Shown: one piece after another, positions 1 through 11,830 of the stretch
Position numbering within the stretch: position 1 is the stretch's first letter
How the letters are laid out: each line of letters opens with the position of its first letter
DNA from: Mantis religiosa
Lineage: Eukaryota; Arthropoda; Insecta; Mantodea; Mantidae
Direction: 5' to 3'
Assembly (NCBI GenBank): GCA_030765055.1
Contig: CM060955.1
Location: forward strand, 97,883,020 to 97,947,019
Length of the DNA: 64,000 nt
Notes under the pieces: model-generated
The model's database searches: none
Told to the model about the DNA's origin: nothing
Seen by the model: the letters and a program-made list of their open reading frames with translations, nothing else
Made by a program: the position numbers and the translations under genes

Positions 1-480
1 TAGATTTATGTTATGTTATAAGGTTACAGATATATAGCTAGGGGTTGAAGGACAGGATGCAATGCCTTGCACCCTGGTGTATTATTTGATTTTAATTTGG
101 GGAAAAATTTTGATGCCAATCAGCTTGGAAGAATTATGTGGAGCTCAGCTTTAGCTGCTGTTCGGATTAGCTCCTAGGTTATCTCGGGTGCCCGCAAGCC
201 ATGCGGGGTAACCGGTGTTGTCTAGAACGGCGTCTAGTGGGGTCATTATCTCCCAAGGATCCGACAAGGGCGCTTCTGTGATTAGGTAAACTGACGTAAA
301 ATTTTGAAGCCCGGCGCCTAATTTCATCCTCCACGTATGGAAGACTCGAGGCTTCGTGAAGCAACCTGGTAGGAAAATAACGTCCCACAGAATATATAGA
401 CCTGAGTCTCTATTCTGTATGGGTAATCCATAATGAGATGATTGATATTTATGGAAATTATTGCCCACCGTAGGACACTA
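1..480. other. Unassigned sequence
   Basis: No recognisable gene or repeat. Both strands carry only short open frames without a domain I know. The composition is more GC-rich around 180-350 than in the flanks, which could mean an old transposon tail. It runs up to the mariner relic. Confidence 0.3.
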
Positions 481-1445
481 TTGTGAGGTGGATAAAGAAT
501 TTTCAAACTGGCCACATGTCCCTGTGATGAGCCAAGAGCTGGTAGACCATCAATGACAGACGATGCTGTCACAGTGAAGAAAGTGGAATGTTTAATACTG
601 GAAGAGAGACGAGCAACCGCCGAAATGATCATGAATGAGACACATTTTAGTTACATGACGAACTGCACATGTCTAAGGTGCCTCCACGGTGAGTTCCACG
701 TTTGCTAACACCTTTCCAAAAGCAAACACGGCGAGACCTTTCAAGGCAGATGTTGATGCTGTTGGAACAGGATGAAGATGATGATCGTCTGGTAACCATG
801 GATGAATCCTGGATCTATCAGTATGATCCAGAGACAAAAATCATGAGCATGGAATGGAAATATGCTGATTCGCCCCCTCCCCAAAGGACAAAGGTGCAAA
901 AGTCAGCTGGGAAGGTCAAGCTTTCAGTTTTCTGGGACTGTCGTGGAGTCATGGTTACAGATTATCTTGACAAGGGTCAAACCATCCCTGGCATATACTA
1001 CTGCAATCTTCTGGACAAGTTACGAGCAGCTCTGATTAAGAAACAACGTGGTATACTCTCCAAAGGTGTTCGTCTTCTGGCTGACAATGCACCAGCTCAT
1101 TCATCTCAAGTTGCAGTTGACAAAACAAGGGAATGTGGCTTAGAAACCTTACAGCATCCACCTTATTCGCCCGATCTCACACCAAGTGACTCTTTCTTGT
1201 TCCCGGAAATGAAGAATCCATTGGTGGTCGCCGATTTGACAACACCAATGACGTCAATAATAAAGTGGAAGAGTGGTTTAAAGCGAATTCTGCAGACTTC
1301 TACAATCAAGATATTCGGTATGTCAAGAAACGCTGGGATGCTGGGATGCTGGATGATCACTACGTAGAGAAGAGCTAACAAGCACATATCAACACAAACT
1401 CTCTATCACATTTTTAAAGGGTAGGAATTAAAACTTTACGACAGA
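481..1445 (+). pseudogene. mariner (D34D) transposase relic
   Basis: The frame at 702-1367 (221 residues) is the C-terminal two thirds of a mariner transposase, the DDE/D enzyme that cuts and pastes its own element. The catalytic signature is visible: MDESW (first Asp), DNAPAHS (second Asp) and YSPDLTPSD (third Asp), with 34 residues between the last two, the mariner D34D spacing. The N-terminal helix-turn-helix part lies at about 480-700 but is broken by frameshifts and stops, for example around VTVKKVECLILEERR at 570-615. After about residue 170 the frame drifts from the family. I could not delimit clean terminal inverted repeats. Inactive copy. Confidence 0.8.
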
Positions 1446-1690
1446 TCCTCGTATCTGAATGTAGGAGTAACGTGCTGGTCTCTAGTTCCCGAAGTCGTAG
1501 GTTCAAACCCAACTGGGGGCAAAGGACTCTTTTTGGGCGTAAAAATTCTTAGCATAGCTTATTTCGAAGGAGAGCAAAGTGGGTGGCCCCGTGTCGTGGA
1601 GTCAGCGCACGTAAAAGAACCCGAGGCGTGATAAAGAGTCTGTTGAGCAAAATTAAGCTGTCTTTCACGCCCAATTTAGAATGGAACAAT
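1446..1690 (+). repeat. Possible tRNA-derived SINE
   Basis: Sequence at 1470-1520 resembles a tRNA half: GTGCTGGTCTCT as a weak A box and GGTTCAAACCC as a B box at about 1500. It is followed by a non-tRNA body. There is no second copy in the window, so the family assignment is tentative. Confidence 0.35.
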
Positions 1691-1699
1691 GAGAACCGC

Positions 1700-2353
1700 G
1701 GCAGTTAAGGAGCTTCCATAAACGAAAACTCAATTTCAGGATTGATGCCCAAGTAAGATTGTCGCTTACAATAAATTATGCACATAGCTGCTTGTTGCAA
1801 ATCAAAAATGTTCCATTCATTCATCTTTGCTTTCGTTTATTATGGTTATTATTAAAGAAATAATGCCGAGGTCGTGTGACATGTGTATCACACTGGTATC
1901 ATTTATTTTTGTCAAAAACACTTACATAGCCGGTTGATCCATAAACATCTATAATGTTTAATTGTAGTTTCGTAATAATAGTGTACTAGCTAACAGAGCT
2001 AGTCGTAGAAAGTAATTTATTTATTATTTTGTATCGTAAATACTTTCAAACTAAATTATGAGCACAACATTAGCAACAAAAAATTTTGTTTCTAATTAAG
2101 GAATCATTGCGAGGAGTGGGCAAGAATGTATATTAAAAATACCTTGTCTTAGGTTCATATAAATTTTTCTGCCCACTGTTTTATTCTTTTTATAGCGTCC
2201 ATAAACTATTATTGCTAAAGCTGAATTTAATTTTCAATCTGAATTATGGTAATTGAGAAAACATTTGCAGAAATAGTTTTATCAAACATTTTTTGTGGAT
2301 ATAAGAGTATTTCGAGCCTTTCAATATGTGTTCTAAGTATTTAGCGTCCTTTG

Positions 2354-2402
<49 letters not shown>

Positions 2403-2590
2403 GACACCGCACTGGTGATCATTGATTTAGGGTACCTCAGCGGAGTTACCTGTTATGAGGATTAAGGAAAACTTGGAAAAACATAAAAGAGAAAGTCAGC
2501 GAGTTTGGGCCTGGCGGAATGTGAACTGCGGACTTCTCATTTGCGAGTCTCACATAATCGTACACCATCTCACTCGGTTTTTGTAGTATA
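1700..2590. other. AT-rich non-coding stretch with (TA)n
   Basis: No coding potential. It contains a (TA)n microsatellite of about 45 bp at 2356-2401. The sequence just downstream (2401-2590) is of ordinary composition and unassigned. Confidence 0.5.
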
Positions 2591-2936
2591 ATGCCTGATT
2601 TCACCAACAGATGTTAAGACTTAACACGAGTTTAGCAATAGTTAAAACAAAAATTGCATTTCACCAACAAGTGTTAGCGTAACGCTCGTGTTAAATCTCT
2701 TGTTAAACTAACAAGGCAAATTTCTGATGTTAAGTCCTTAACAACTGTAAATAGTCAAGATGGCGAGCATGAACTCAGCTGTTGATGTCAATTTGCTATA
2801 TTTAATACCGTCTAAATAGCATTCTTAATGGAGTACGGCCTATGAGGAGAAATGATTTTGAGGAACTATCCGGAGAAAAAATTTTTACGGAGGTATAGAC
2901 TGTCGAAACATATTGCTATGAAGGTTACTGCGGAAG

Positions 2937-3811
2937 TACAAGAGAGGTTAGAACATGCATCGAAAGGAATGTGGCGATCTCGTCTTTGCTTAAAGTATTA
3001 ATAACCTTGCCATTTTATAATTCACTGAATTATGTGGATAAATTACTGTCCACCTCCCGTCTTGAAACGTTCAGGTCACTTGTCCTTCTTCGCACCTCGT
3101 TTTAAATTTACGTAATAATGAGTTAGAATATGCATCGAAAGGAATATTACTATCTCGCCTTAGCTTCAAGTATTAATAACCTTGTCATGTTATAATTCAC
3201 TGAATTATGTGGATAAATTACTGTCCACCTCCCGTCTTGAAACGTTCAGGTCACTTGTCCTTCTTCGCACCTCGTTTTAAATTTACGTAATGAGTTAGAA
3301 AATACATCGAAAGGAATATGACTATCTCGCCTTTGCTTCAAGTATTAATGACTTTGCGATTTTATAATTCACTGAATTGTGTGGATAATACATTGTCCAC
3401 CTCCCGTCTTGAAACGTTCAGGTCACTTGTCCTTCGCACCTCGTTTTAAATTTACGTAATGAGTTAGAAAATACATCGAAAGGAATATGACTATCTCGCC
3501 TTTGCTTCTAGTATTAATAACTTTGCGATTTTATAATTCACTGAATTGTGTGGATAATACCCTGTCCACCTCCCGTCTTGAAACGTTCAAGTCACTTATC
3601 CTTCTTCGCACCTCGTTTTAAATTTACGTAATAATGAGTTAGAAAATGCATCGAAAGGAATATGCCGATCTCGCCTTTGCTTCAAGTATTAATAACCTTG
3701 CGATTTTATAATTCACTGAATTATGTGGATAATACACTGTCCACCTGCCGTCTTGAAACATTTAAGGCACTTGTTCTTCGCACCTCATTTTAAATTTACG
3801 TAATACTGACA
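2937..3811. repeat. Tandem satellite, about 172-bp unit, five copies
   Basis: The block CGTCTTGAAACG recurs at 3058, 3233, 3405, 3574 and 3749, giving unit lengths of 175, 172, 169 and 175. Neighbouring units are highly similar, with a few point changes and small indels. On the minus strand the unit contains the end of the adjacent Myb-like frame, including codons for KTGGG, a motif typical of the tail of zeste-like Myb domains. The array therefore arose by amplifying a piece of the transposon's own gene. Confidence 0.85.
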
Positions 3812-3990
3812 AGTTGTTTGGTGCTTGTAGTAGTGACACATGCATTTGAATTAAATTCGTTTCCAATATTTTCCCCGTGACATCTTTCTCTTTTACATTC
3901 ACCGCATCCGTCCTCTTATTTTCTACGATATCCTTACACTTCGTCACTAATTCAATTAACAATTTTTTCTCCGTTGATGAGAAATTTGTC
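3762..3990 (-). pseudogene. Myb/SANT (zeste-like) DNA-binding domain fragment
   Basis: The minus strand encodes a segment starting near LLIELVTKCKDIVENK and continuing through RTDAVNVKEKD. This matches my memory of the Myb/SANT-like domain of zeste/Adf-1-type proteins and of the accessory protein of Harbinger transposons. The downstream helix (consensus ...LRKFWKNLK..., here LRKFKMRC) is truncated and runs into the satellite. The frame is about 66 codons, too short for a working protein. It sits inside the terminal-inverted-repeat element, so it is most likely transposon-derived. Confidence 0.6.
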
Positions 3991-4320
3991 TCACGGCTTT
4001 ATTTATGATTTTGTTCATCCGCCATTTGTGCAGATGAAAATGAAAATAAAAGCGCATCGGAGTACGTTCAGAAAATCATCCATAGCCTTCTATAGCTGTG
4101 ATATTGACAAGTTTCTTGGCGTTAACACAGGTTTGTTAACATTTTCAGAAGACAAGTTGGTGAAATGCAAGAAATTTAACATTCGTGTTAGCGCTGTGAC
4201 AATTGTTACGTTACATTTGCTAACGTCGATTTTAACATCCGCTGGTGAAATCGGGCAAAAATGTTTATCTGTTTAACCGAGCGTGGTGTTCCGGAAGTAA
4301 CGTCTGTGGCCTCAATTCAG

Positions 4321-4556
4321 TTAACCTTCCTGACCCATGGGTTTTTCCGGGGGGGGGGGGGGGGGGGTTACCCGAGGCGTTAGGCGTATTTCCCATACTG
4401 GTTGGTTGGCTTTAAGTGTCAGTATGCATGGCATACTTCGCCCTCTTTATCGGAGGAGTCTTTGAGATCCGTGCCCCGCTGAGAATATGCAAGCCTGCAG
4501 GTGGGAGGTCCCGGTTATACAAGTAGCTGCCATCTATAGCTGTTAAGGATCCTGCC

Positions 4557-4602
<46 letters not shown>
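4321..4602. repeat. SINE-like fragment with poly-G and (CT)n
   Basis: CCTGACCCATGGGTTTTTCC at 4330 resembles the body of the SINE at 13757 (CTGACCCATGTGTTTTTTTC). It is followed by a G homopolymer of about 19 at 4350-4368. A (CT)n microsatellite lies at 4559-4602. The part at 4400-4550 is unassigned. Confidence 0.45.
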
Positions 4603-4944
4603 CTCAGGTCCTGCTACCCTTAATATCCTCTCACTGTTCGACGGTAGGCGTTCTGCATAGCTGCTAAGTTCCCACTTGCGAACTTTGTCGTAAAGCCATT
4701 GTCTGTTTACAAGATTCCTTCTGAATAAAGAGGTCTTCATAAGCTATTTGCAGAAAATTTAAACTAGAGGTGCGTTCAAGTTATAACACCTATTTATTTT
4801 TCCAGAACTGGGACCAGATAGGAACTTCTGATTTAAAAAAAAAAATACACGTGGACTGTTTGTGAATCAATGGTAGAGATGGCAGCACCGTACAATGCAT
4901 AGAACTCTAGTTACAGGGACGAGAGTAAGGACTGTTTTTGATAC

Positions 4945-5520
4945 TTAAAATGGAGAAGTTTACATTGCAAGAACAGCGTGTAATCATTCATTTTCTCAGC
5001 CCGCCTCTGTAGCGTGGTGGTAGAGTGTCTGCCTCACGTTCAAGAGGTCCCGAGTTCGAAACTCGGTCAAGGTGAGTTACCTGGATAAGGTTTTTTCCGG
5101 GGTTTTCCCTTATCCTGAAAGACTCTAAGCTCTATGGACCCTGGGCTGATTTGAGCATCATTTCACCCATTCCATTCATCGTCCGATATGACTTAACATT
5201 GGAGGACGTAAAATTACAACAATAACGATAATTCGTTTTCTCCATTTTCGTGATGTGACACCTATTGAAATTCATCGCCAGTTGAGTGAGGCATGTGGTG
5301 ATGGTACCATGGATGTGTCTAATGTGCGTTCCTGGGTGCGACAGTTCAATGAAGGCAGAACATCGTGTGACAGCAAACCAAGACAGCTGCAGACATCGCC
5401 TCCAAAATTGGTATTTCCGTGGGATCTGTGCACATAATTCTGCATGAAGATCTGAAAATGCTCAATTGGTCGATCCTTCAAAACAACGTCCTCCACCCCT
5501 AGATCATGTTGTCAGACCGG
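4945..5520 (+). pseudogene. mariner transposase N-terminal fragment, split by a SINE
   Basis: Two blocks form one mariner N-terminus: MEKFTLQEQRVIIHFL at 4949-4997, then after the SINE FRDVTPIEIHRQLSEACGDG from about 5250 and VSNVRSWVRQFNEGRTS to about 5380. This is the first helix-turn-helix region that binds the terminal repeats. Sequence after 5390 (IASKIGISVGSVHIILHEDL in shifted frames) fits the second helix-turn-helix, with an internal deletion. No catalytic domain remains. Confidence 0.75.
4998..5230 (+). repeat. tRNA-derived SINE (family S1)
   Basis: Starts GCCCGCCTCTGTAGC. A-box-like TGGTGGTAGAGTG and B-box GAGTTCGAAACTC lie in the first 70 bp, followed by a conserved body (GGTTTTTTCCGGGG, CCGATATGACTTAAC). 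It is flanked by a 12-bp target-site duplication, ATTCATTTTCTC at 4986-4997 and ATTCGTTTTCTC at 5231-5242, inside a mariner. Other S1 copies are at 17215, 20945 (-), 32640, 57800 (-), 57968 and 62706. Confidence 0.85.
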
Positions 5521-5524
5521 CTGG

Positions 5525-5930
5525 TGCGAGGCCGTGACTGTCTTGGTTAGTTGTCACACGATGTGGTTTCACTATTACATTTCTCGCCCAGCCATTGTTT
5601 ATACTTACTAATGTTAAACTGTGTTAACAACCTAATGTAGCCATGACGATTTCGAAATAAAAGAAAAAAATACCCATAGAGTATTACACTCACATGTTTT
5701 TTCTGTACTCACGCTTGTAAAAAATTATTGTTACAAACAATTATCCTTATATCATCTATATATTCATCAAGTTACGTATGCATTTGCAGAGAGTATTTTC
5801 TCGTAACTAGATGCATAGCAGGAGAATATAGAAAACTTGAACGACAGATTTCAATGAAATGACTTTGAAAATATTTTCTTTATATGCCCAAGTAATGAAA
5901 AAGGTACGAGTATAACGACGTTCTATAGAC
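5525..5930. other. Unassigned AT-rich sequence
   Basis: No gene or repeat recognised between the mariner fragment and the next transposon. Confidence 0.4.
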
Positions 5931-7973
5931 CTGAACCACTTCAATAGGGCATCACTTTTGAAGCAATAATAGGACACACGTGCAAATTTGGGAGAATATA
6001 ATACACAATTGAGAGATTACATTACACTATTTACATCTCAGAGAAAATGTTGGAAGTTTCCTCCAGCAGCATCTATACATGTTTGCACTTGTCTCACCAT
6101 ATTCTCTGAAGTTTTACGTAGAGTATCCTCGCCAATGTTACTTATTTCGGTTTGAATTGATTCCTTGAGAACATTAATTGTCCGTGGCCTATTCTTCTAC
6201 ACTATGTTTTTTTTAGATACTCCCACAAGAAAAAATCCGGTGGGGTTAGGTCAGGGGATCTGGGGGGCCACAGACCTTTTGAGATTATTCGATTATCAAA
6301 GAAACTGGTTACAAGTTCCATGGTGTCATTAGATGTATGACACGTTGCTACATCTTGTTGGAAATAACTTTCTCTCAATTCGATATCATATAGCTGCTCC
6401 ACAAATGTCTTGAAGATACCCATATAAACTTCAGTGTCTACAGTCGTATCAAAGAAACTGGTTACAAGTTCCATGGTGTCATTAGATGTATGGCACGTTG
6501 CTCCATCTTGCTGGAAATAACATTCCCTCAATTCGATATCATATAGCTGCTCCACAAATGTCTTGAAGATACCCGTATAAACTTCAGTGTCTACAGTCGT
6601 ATCAAAGAAACTGGTTACAAGTTCCATGGTGTCATTAGATGTATGACACGTTGCTACATCTTGTTGGAAATAACTTTCTCTCAATTCGATATCATATAGC
6701 TGCTCCACAAATGTCTTGAAGATACCCATATAAACTTCAGTGTCTACAGTCGTATCAAAGAAACTGGTTACAAGTTCCATGGTGTCATTAGATGTATGGC
6801 ACGTTGCTCCATCTTGCTGGAAATAACCTTCTCTCAATTCGATATCATATAGCTGCTCCACAAATGTCTTGAAGATACCCATATAAACTTCAGTGTCTAC
6901 AGTCGTATCAAAGAAACTGGTTACAAGTTCCATGGTGTCATTAGATGTATGGCACGTTGCTCCATCTTGCTGGAAATAACCTTCTCTCAATTCGATATCA
7001 TACAGCTACTCCACAATGTCTTGAAGATACCCATATAAACTTCAGTGTCTACAGTCGTATCAAAGAAACTGGTTATAAGTTTCATGGTGTCATTAGATGT
7101 ATGGCACGTTGCTCCATCTTGCTGGAAATAACCTTCTCTCAATTCGATATCATATAGCTGCTCCACAAATGTCTTGAAGATACCCATATAAACTTCAGTG
7201 TCTACAGTCGTATCAAAGAAACTGGTTACAAGTTCCATGGTGTCATTAGATGTATGGCATGTTGCTCCATCTTGCTGGAAATAACCTTCTCTCAATTCGA
7301 TATCATACAGCTACTCCACAATGTCTTGAAGATACCCATATAAACTTCAGTGTCTACAGTCGTATCAAAGAAACTGGTTATAAGTTTCATGGTGTCATTA
7401 GATGTATGGCACGTTGCTCCATCTTGCTGGAAATAACATTCCCTCAATTCGATATCATATAGCTGCTCCACAAATGTCTTGAAGATACCCATATAAACTT
7501 CAGTGTCTACAGTCGTATCAAAGAAACTGGTTACAAGTTCCATGGTGTCATTAGATGTATGACACGTTGCTACATCTTGTTGGAAATAACTTTCTCTCAA
7601 TTCGATATCATATAGCTGCTCCATTAATGTCTTGAAGATACCCATATAAACTTCAGTGTCTACAGTCATATCAAAGAAACTGGTTATAAGTTCCATGGTG
7701 TCATTAGATGTATGACACGTTGCTACATCTTGCTGGAAATAACCTTCTCTCAATTCGATATCATATAGCTGCTCCACAAATGTCTTGAAGATACCCATAC
7801 AAACTTCAGTGTCCACAGTCTTATCAACGAAAATGTGGTGGAGGACACTTCCAACATTTTCTCTGAGATGTAAATAGTGTAATGTAATCTCCCAATTGTG
7901 TATTATATTCTACCGAAGTTGCAGGTATGCCCTATTGTTGGTTCAAACATTATGGCCTATTGAAATGGTTCAG
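5931..7973 (-). mobile_element. Tc1/mariner-like transposon with long TIRs and amplified catalytic segment
   Basis: Terminal inverted repeats of about 127 bp: CTGAACCACTTCAATAGGGC at 5931 mirrors GAAATGGTTCAG ending at 7973, and the similarity continues inward to TCTGAGAAAATGTTGGAAGT on the left and its complement near 7847. The minus-strand interior encodes a transposase of the type with FQQDGATCHTSN (second catalytic Asp) and PPRSPDLTPPDFFLW (third Asp region), 38 residues apart. The N-terminal DNA-binding half is absent. The C-terminus (6056-6230) is frameshifted but keeps residues like VRQVQTCIDAAGGNFQHF. The segment with the second Asp is repeated about ten times. Confidence 0.8.
6300..7816 (-). 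repeat. 153-bp tandem array inside transposase (about 10 units)
   Basis: CATGGTGTCATT occurs at 6319, 6472, 6625, 6778, 6931, 7083, 7236, 7388, 7541 and 7694, so the period is 153 bp (51 codons), with two 152-bp units. Each unit encodes, on the minus strand, a block containing YDIELREGYFQQDGATCHTS and TMELVTSFFDTTVDTEVY. Because 153 is divisible by three, the frame runs through several units (262 codons at 6202-6990, 174 codons at 7292-7816) and breaks only where a unit lost one base, near 7012 and 7318. Confidence 0.95.
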
Positions 7974-7979
7974 ATTTAT

Positions 7980-9955
7980 GTGGATCGCACTATACTTGAG
8001 AAAAGTACTAAGTATTTGAAATACAAACCAATGTCAACTATTGTCTGGAAATTATTAACTCCACAAAGCATTTATTTGAATTATATGATGTGCACTTTTT
8101 GTATAGTAGGATTTTGTCATTTCTCTTAAAGTTTAGCAGTTACGTAAAAGTCATTTGTAATGAAGAAGATAAAAGAGACTATTGTTAAAACTATAGTTTT
8201 CATTTGACATAAAATATTTTAAATGCATGGCTTTTAATCAAAATTGTTAGTGTTGCTTTTAGCAAAATAAAAAAAAATAGATTAATTTGCATGTAAAAAG
8301 TAGTTTGAACTGGAGCTGTACTTTAGTGAAATTCTGTTATCGAACTTTTGATTGGAGCACAATACTTTCCCTCTTGCTGCAAATATTTAGTAGACAAAGT
8401 AATAAAATGATACCAATAAAGCAACTGGAGTATTATTTAAAATTATAAAGAGAAATGTTGTTACCCCATGATGTCAGTAGTTGTCCCTCAGCTCGCGACC
8501 GTCTTTTGACTAACTTGTGTTCGCATAGATATACCGCTTAAGTAGGTTTTAGTAGAATACCGGAAAAACGTGCTGATAATGAAGGTGTTTCGTAAGTCGT
8601 GAGTGCATTTTATGATCTTAGTGAAGAAGACGCTTTTGTGAAACCGCACAATTAGAAATACAGAAGGCCTACACTATGTTAAGGTTTGGGAAGAGAGAGC
8701 TTAGCCTATGCCCCTGGAGCAAGAGAGAATGTTGGAGGTGGTAAGACTGAGGAGAAATGAGGTTAGAGTCTCTAACAACTACCGATTTGAACTTCCCGAT
8801 GGGGGTTTGTACAACAGGCTCCTCTCCACCCTGCGAATTTACACATCCCCTTTGGGGGCTCGGGAACCCGATCCGGTGTAGCAGTGTACTTTCATGACAA
8901 ATGACGTGTTATTATAATGCACGAGATTTAACTTGGGACGTTTTGCACTATCCTTGTCTAGCACGGGCGCTGGGTTTATTTTATTACCTTGAAATGGTCA
9001 GTCACTTTTGAAGTCCTATTGTATTCCCTAATACCTGCTGTGGCGTGAGGGTAAGCACAAGGAGGCATCAGTGGTGTTGCAAGTAAAATATCGGCTGTTA
9101 ACGTTTTGGAAACTTAAAAACTGTTTTTAGAAGTTGAAAACTTTGTGATTATTTTTAACATACTGCTGGGAATAGTGCTAGTGTCTGCGTTAGTTCTAGG
9201 AGGCGTGGGAAGAAAGGAAAAAAACTATAAGGTCAGATGGTAGGGAAATTGTGATTAAGGATCATACATTTTTTTTTTTTTTTTTTTTTTTTTACGGACG
9301 AATGCGAGGCCCTAAACTGCGGAAAGCCAACTATATCTGTGTCGATCATAATTTAAAGAACTGCTGCAGCTACAGGTGTTTCATCTCGTACTGAGAAAAG
9401 AATACTTAAAGAACAAAATGCAGTGCAAGTAAGTGGTAATTTTGTAGATTCTCATGGTAAAAAAGTCCCACAAAAACAGCAATAGACTCTTTCTGTGCCA
9501 CTGCAATAAAACAATCTATTTATTCACTCTATCGTACAGGGGCGGTTCCTCCATAAGGCTGCAGGTTTGCGCTACACCCACTGATTCTGAATATACAACA
9601 GGTGCATTTTGCACATTAAAGCTGTACTTGTTTGCATTGTTTTGTATACAAACATGTTTCAATTACGCTTATCGTCTGTAGCTGTCCATGACCGCAGAAG
9701 TCGAAATAAACAGTGATTAGCTGTAGGAGCCACAGGTTTGCAGCGAAGAGTTAACCTAAGATTTCGCCCAAATGTAGGCTCTCTGAGGGGGTTGCGGGAA
9801 GGTGAAGAGATGGGAGGGGCTTCTTATACATTGCTTAAATGGAGGTTTATAAACCTAGCTCCTCCTACTCTTAGCAACGGCTATAGCGTGACCTTCAGGC
9901 TTAGCTTCTGTGTACTCTGCTTTTCGAACACAGGGAGAATTTAATTAAATGCATG
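7980..9955. other. Unassigned region
   Basis: AT-rich and without a recognisable gene. It contains a poly-T run of about 23 at 9270-9292. Open frames at 9454-9681 and 9738-9944 have no domain that I recognise. Confidence 0.4.
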
Positions 9956-10790
9956 GAGGTTATTCAGAAGAGAGCTCTGTTAAACAACAACGCCACACTT
10001 GTTCAGGCTTCTGGGTTTTAGGGCTACTTTGAAAGATTATAATTTTGAATTCTGGCTGTCTTTCTTCTACAAGATCATGCCACATGTGGACATTTTGTAC
10101 AATCAGCTGCAGAAACGAGACTGCAATGCAACGTTTGCCATCGCCTAGCTAAACGCATTTAAAAGAGAAGTGCAAAAGGTAAGAAATAGCGTGGATATCG
10201 AGGAACACGAAGAAACTGCAATTAAGAGGAGAAGAATAGAAGATCATTATGTGAAAAGAAGAGAAGCTCTTAAAGTATGTGACATTCTTAGAGAAGCAAA
10301 GGACAGATTTAGCTTCACGGGGCATCTGGTAGCCTCAACTTTGTTTCATCAAGAAAATTTCTAAGATATTTCCAGAGGATTCCCTTAGAGAAACAATAAG
10401 GTTCTATCCTTTTATCATTCGATCAAAAATTCGTAGAGAACTGACTGTAATTTACAGTCGAGAGGAATTTCGTGGAATGTCCGGCGCTTTGTGCTCGATG
10501 GACTTCAATAAGGAAAACAATTTATGTGCTACATTCAGCGAATATGTCAAACTCCTCCAAGTACTGTTAACTATGCCAATGTCTACCGCTGAAGCAGAAT
10601 GCTGTTTCTCAACTTTAAAAAGAATAAAAACTTTCCTTAGGAACACAATGTCACAGGACCGATTGACAGCATTAGCAATGCTTTCAATTGAGAGAGATTT
10701 TGTTATGAAGATCAGCGACTTCAACGCAAAAGTTATCGATAGATTCGCCAGGTCTAAGGAGAATACAGCAGAGAATCTGTATAAATAGGT
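9956..10790 (+). pseudogene. hAT transposase C-terminal relic (ZMYM1-like)
   Basis: Reading through a few stops, the plus strand encodes YNFEFWLSFFYKIMPHVD (about 10037), HEETAIKRRRIEDHYVK (about 10207), a stretch ending in AKDRFSFTGHL, and the frame at 10477-10788 with EYVKLLQVLLTMPMSTAEAE followed by CCFSTLKRIKTFLRNTMSQD. The last part is the hAT C-terminal dimerisation region (P-x-S-x-A-E-x-x-F-S-x-L-K-x-I-K-x-x-x-R). This family is often annotated as zinc-finger MYM-type protein 1-like in insects. Stops near 10157 and 10362 make it a pseudogene, and the N-terminal zinc finger is not visible. Confidence 0.75.
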
Positions 10791-10949
10791 GAGTTATTAC
10801 TACTCTGTATTTTATTTTTCATTTGTGCAGCACCAATAGTTTAACCCACCAGCCGCTACTGCTATCGTACTGATTTGGAAGACAAATAAAGTTCTAAAAG
10901 AAAAAAAAAATGGTCAACGTGAGTTTATGGAGCTTGCGAAAAGCACTGC

Positions 10950-11830
10950 ATTAAATGAAATTTAGATTTGTAAAGAAGTTACGCGGAGGAAAGTTTCTGA
11001 TGGAATGGCCAGACGTTGTTGCAAAAAGATTCGCGTTTCTGAAAAAAAGTGAAAGAGGTAAGGACCTCTGGTGCTCCTATTATTTACTCAGATGAAACCT
11101 GGATCAATATAAATCATATGAAGAACAAAGTGAGGAAAAGTGAAGAGGACGATTTTGAATTTCCTCTACGCATCGCAATAAGCAAAGTACAGCGTTTTCT
11201 TACACGTGGGGAGTTCGACAGATTTCATTCCCAACGCTCTTCCCAAGTTTTAAATCAAAATCAAGCAAACACTATTATGAAGAAATGGATAGTGAAACAT
11301 TTAAAAATTGGTTCATTAATAAGTTGTTACCTAACATTCCCTTCCCCCCAACAGTGCTATAGTAATAGACAATGCATCTGATCGTTCTACTCAAATTAAC
11401 ATGGCTCTGATATCATCACTTAAATCAGTAATGCAATCATGGCATAGATCGCATAGCACAAATGCACGGCCACGCTGTACTATGATTACCTCCGTATCAT
11501 TGTGATTTAAATGTTATAGAACTTATATGGGCACACAACATGGGAAAGTAAAAGTGTTGTTTGATAGTGCAATAGGTAAAGTGTCCGAACAAATTGGCGG
11601 GGAGCTTGTGAACATGTTGAAAAGTTAAAACAGTTTTATCGGGAGAAAGATGGATTAATAGATGAAATTAGTGATCGATTCATAATTTAGAAGATGATTC
11701 AGGTAGTGGACATGAGGAACATTTTAAAATTTCTGACCATGAAGTAGGGAAACAGGAACCAAATTTGGAGGACGAAGAACAAACAGACGCCACTGATGTG
11801 TCTGCCTTGCCTGGCTGGTCATAAACGTGG
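10950..11830 (+). pseudogene. DDE (DD-E) Tc1-like transposase relic
   Basis: The frame at 11049-11381 contains GAPIIYSDETWININHMKN (first Asp). Downstream, in other frames, are AIVIDNAS (second Asp, about 11355-11378) and DLNVIELIWAHNMGK (catalytic Glu, about 11505-11545). This D-D-E set matches the insect DDE superfamily endonuclease group related to Tc1/IS630. Several frameshifts and stops separate the motifs. A related N-terminal part lies at 58050-58740. Confidence 0.65.

Larger units (their letters stand above)
2592..4257. mobile_element. TIR DNA transposon, probably non-autonomous (Harbinger-like)
   Basis: The ends are inverted copies: TGCCTGATTTCACC at 2592 pairs with GGTGAAATCGGGCA ending at 4257. 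A second inverted block further inside (TTGCATTTCACCAAC near 2657, its complement near 4163) extends the terminal inverted repeats to roughly 120 bp. Inside are a Myb/SANT-like coding remnant on the minus strand and a satellite array, but no transposase. A Myb-like second protein is typical of PIF/Harbinger elements, so that superfamily is my inference. Target-site duplication not clear. Confidence 0.65.

Noticed and set aside
4430..4460. A further U1-target motif at GGCATACTTCGCCC (4431)
   Set aside because: Shares GGCATACTT only, without CTTC upstream, U1 or a LINE end nearby; likely chance.
6300..7816. CRISPR-like array
   Set aside because: The unit is 153 bp throughout, with no short repeat and unique spacer structure, and it encodes transposase sequence.
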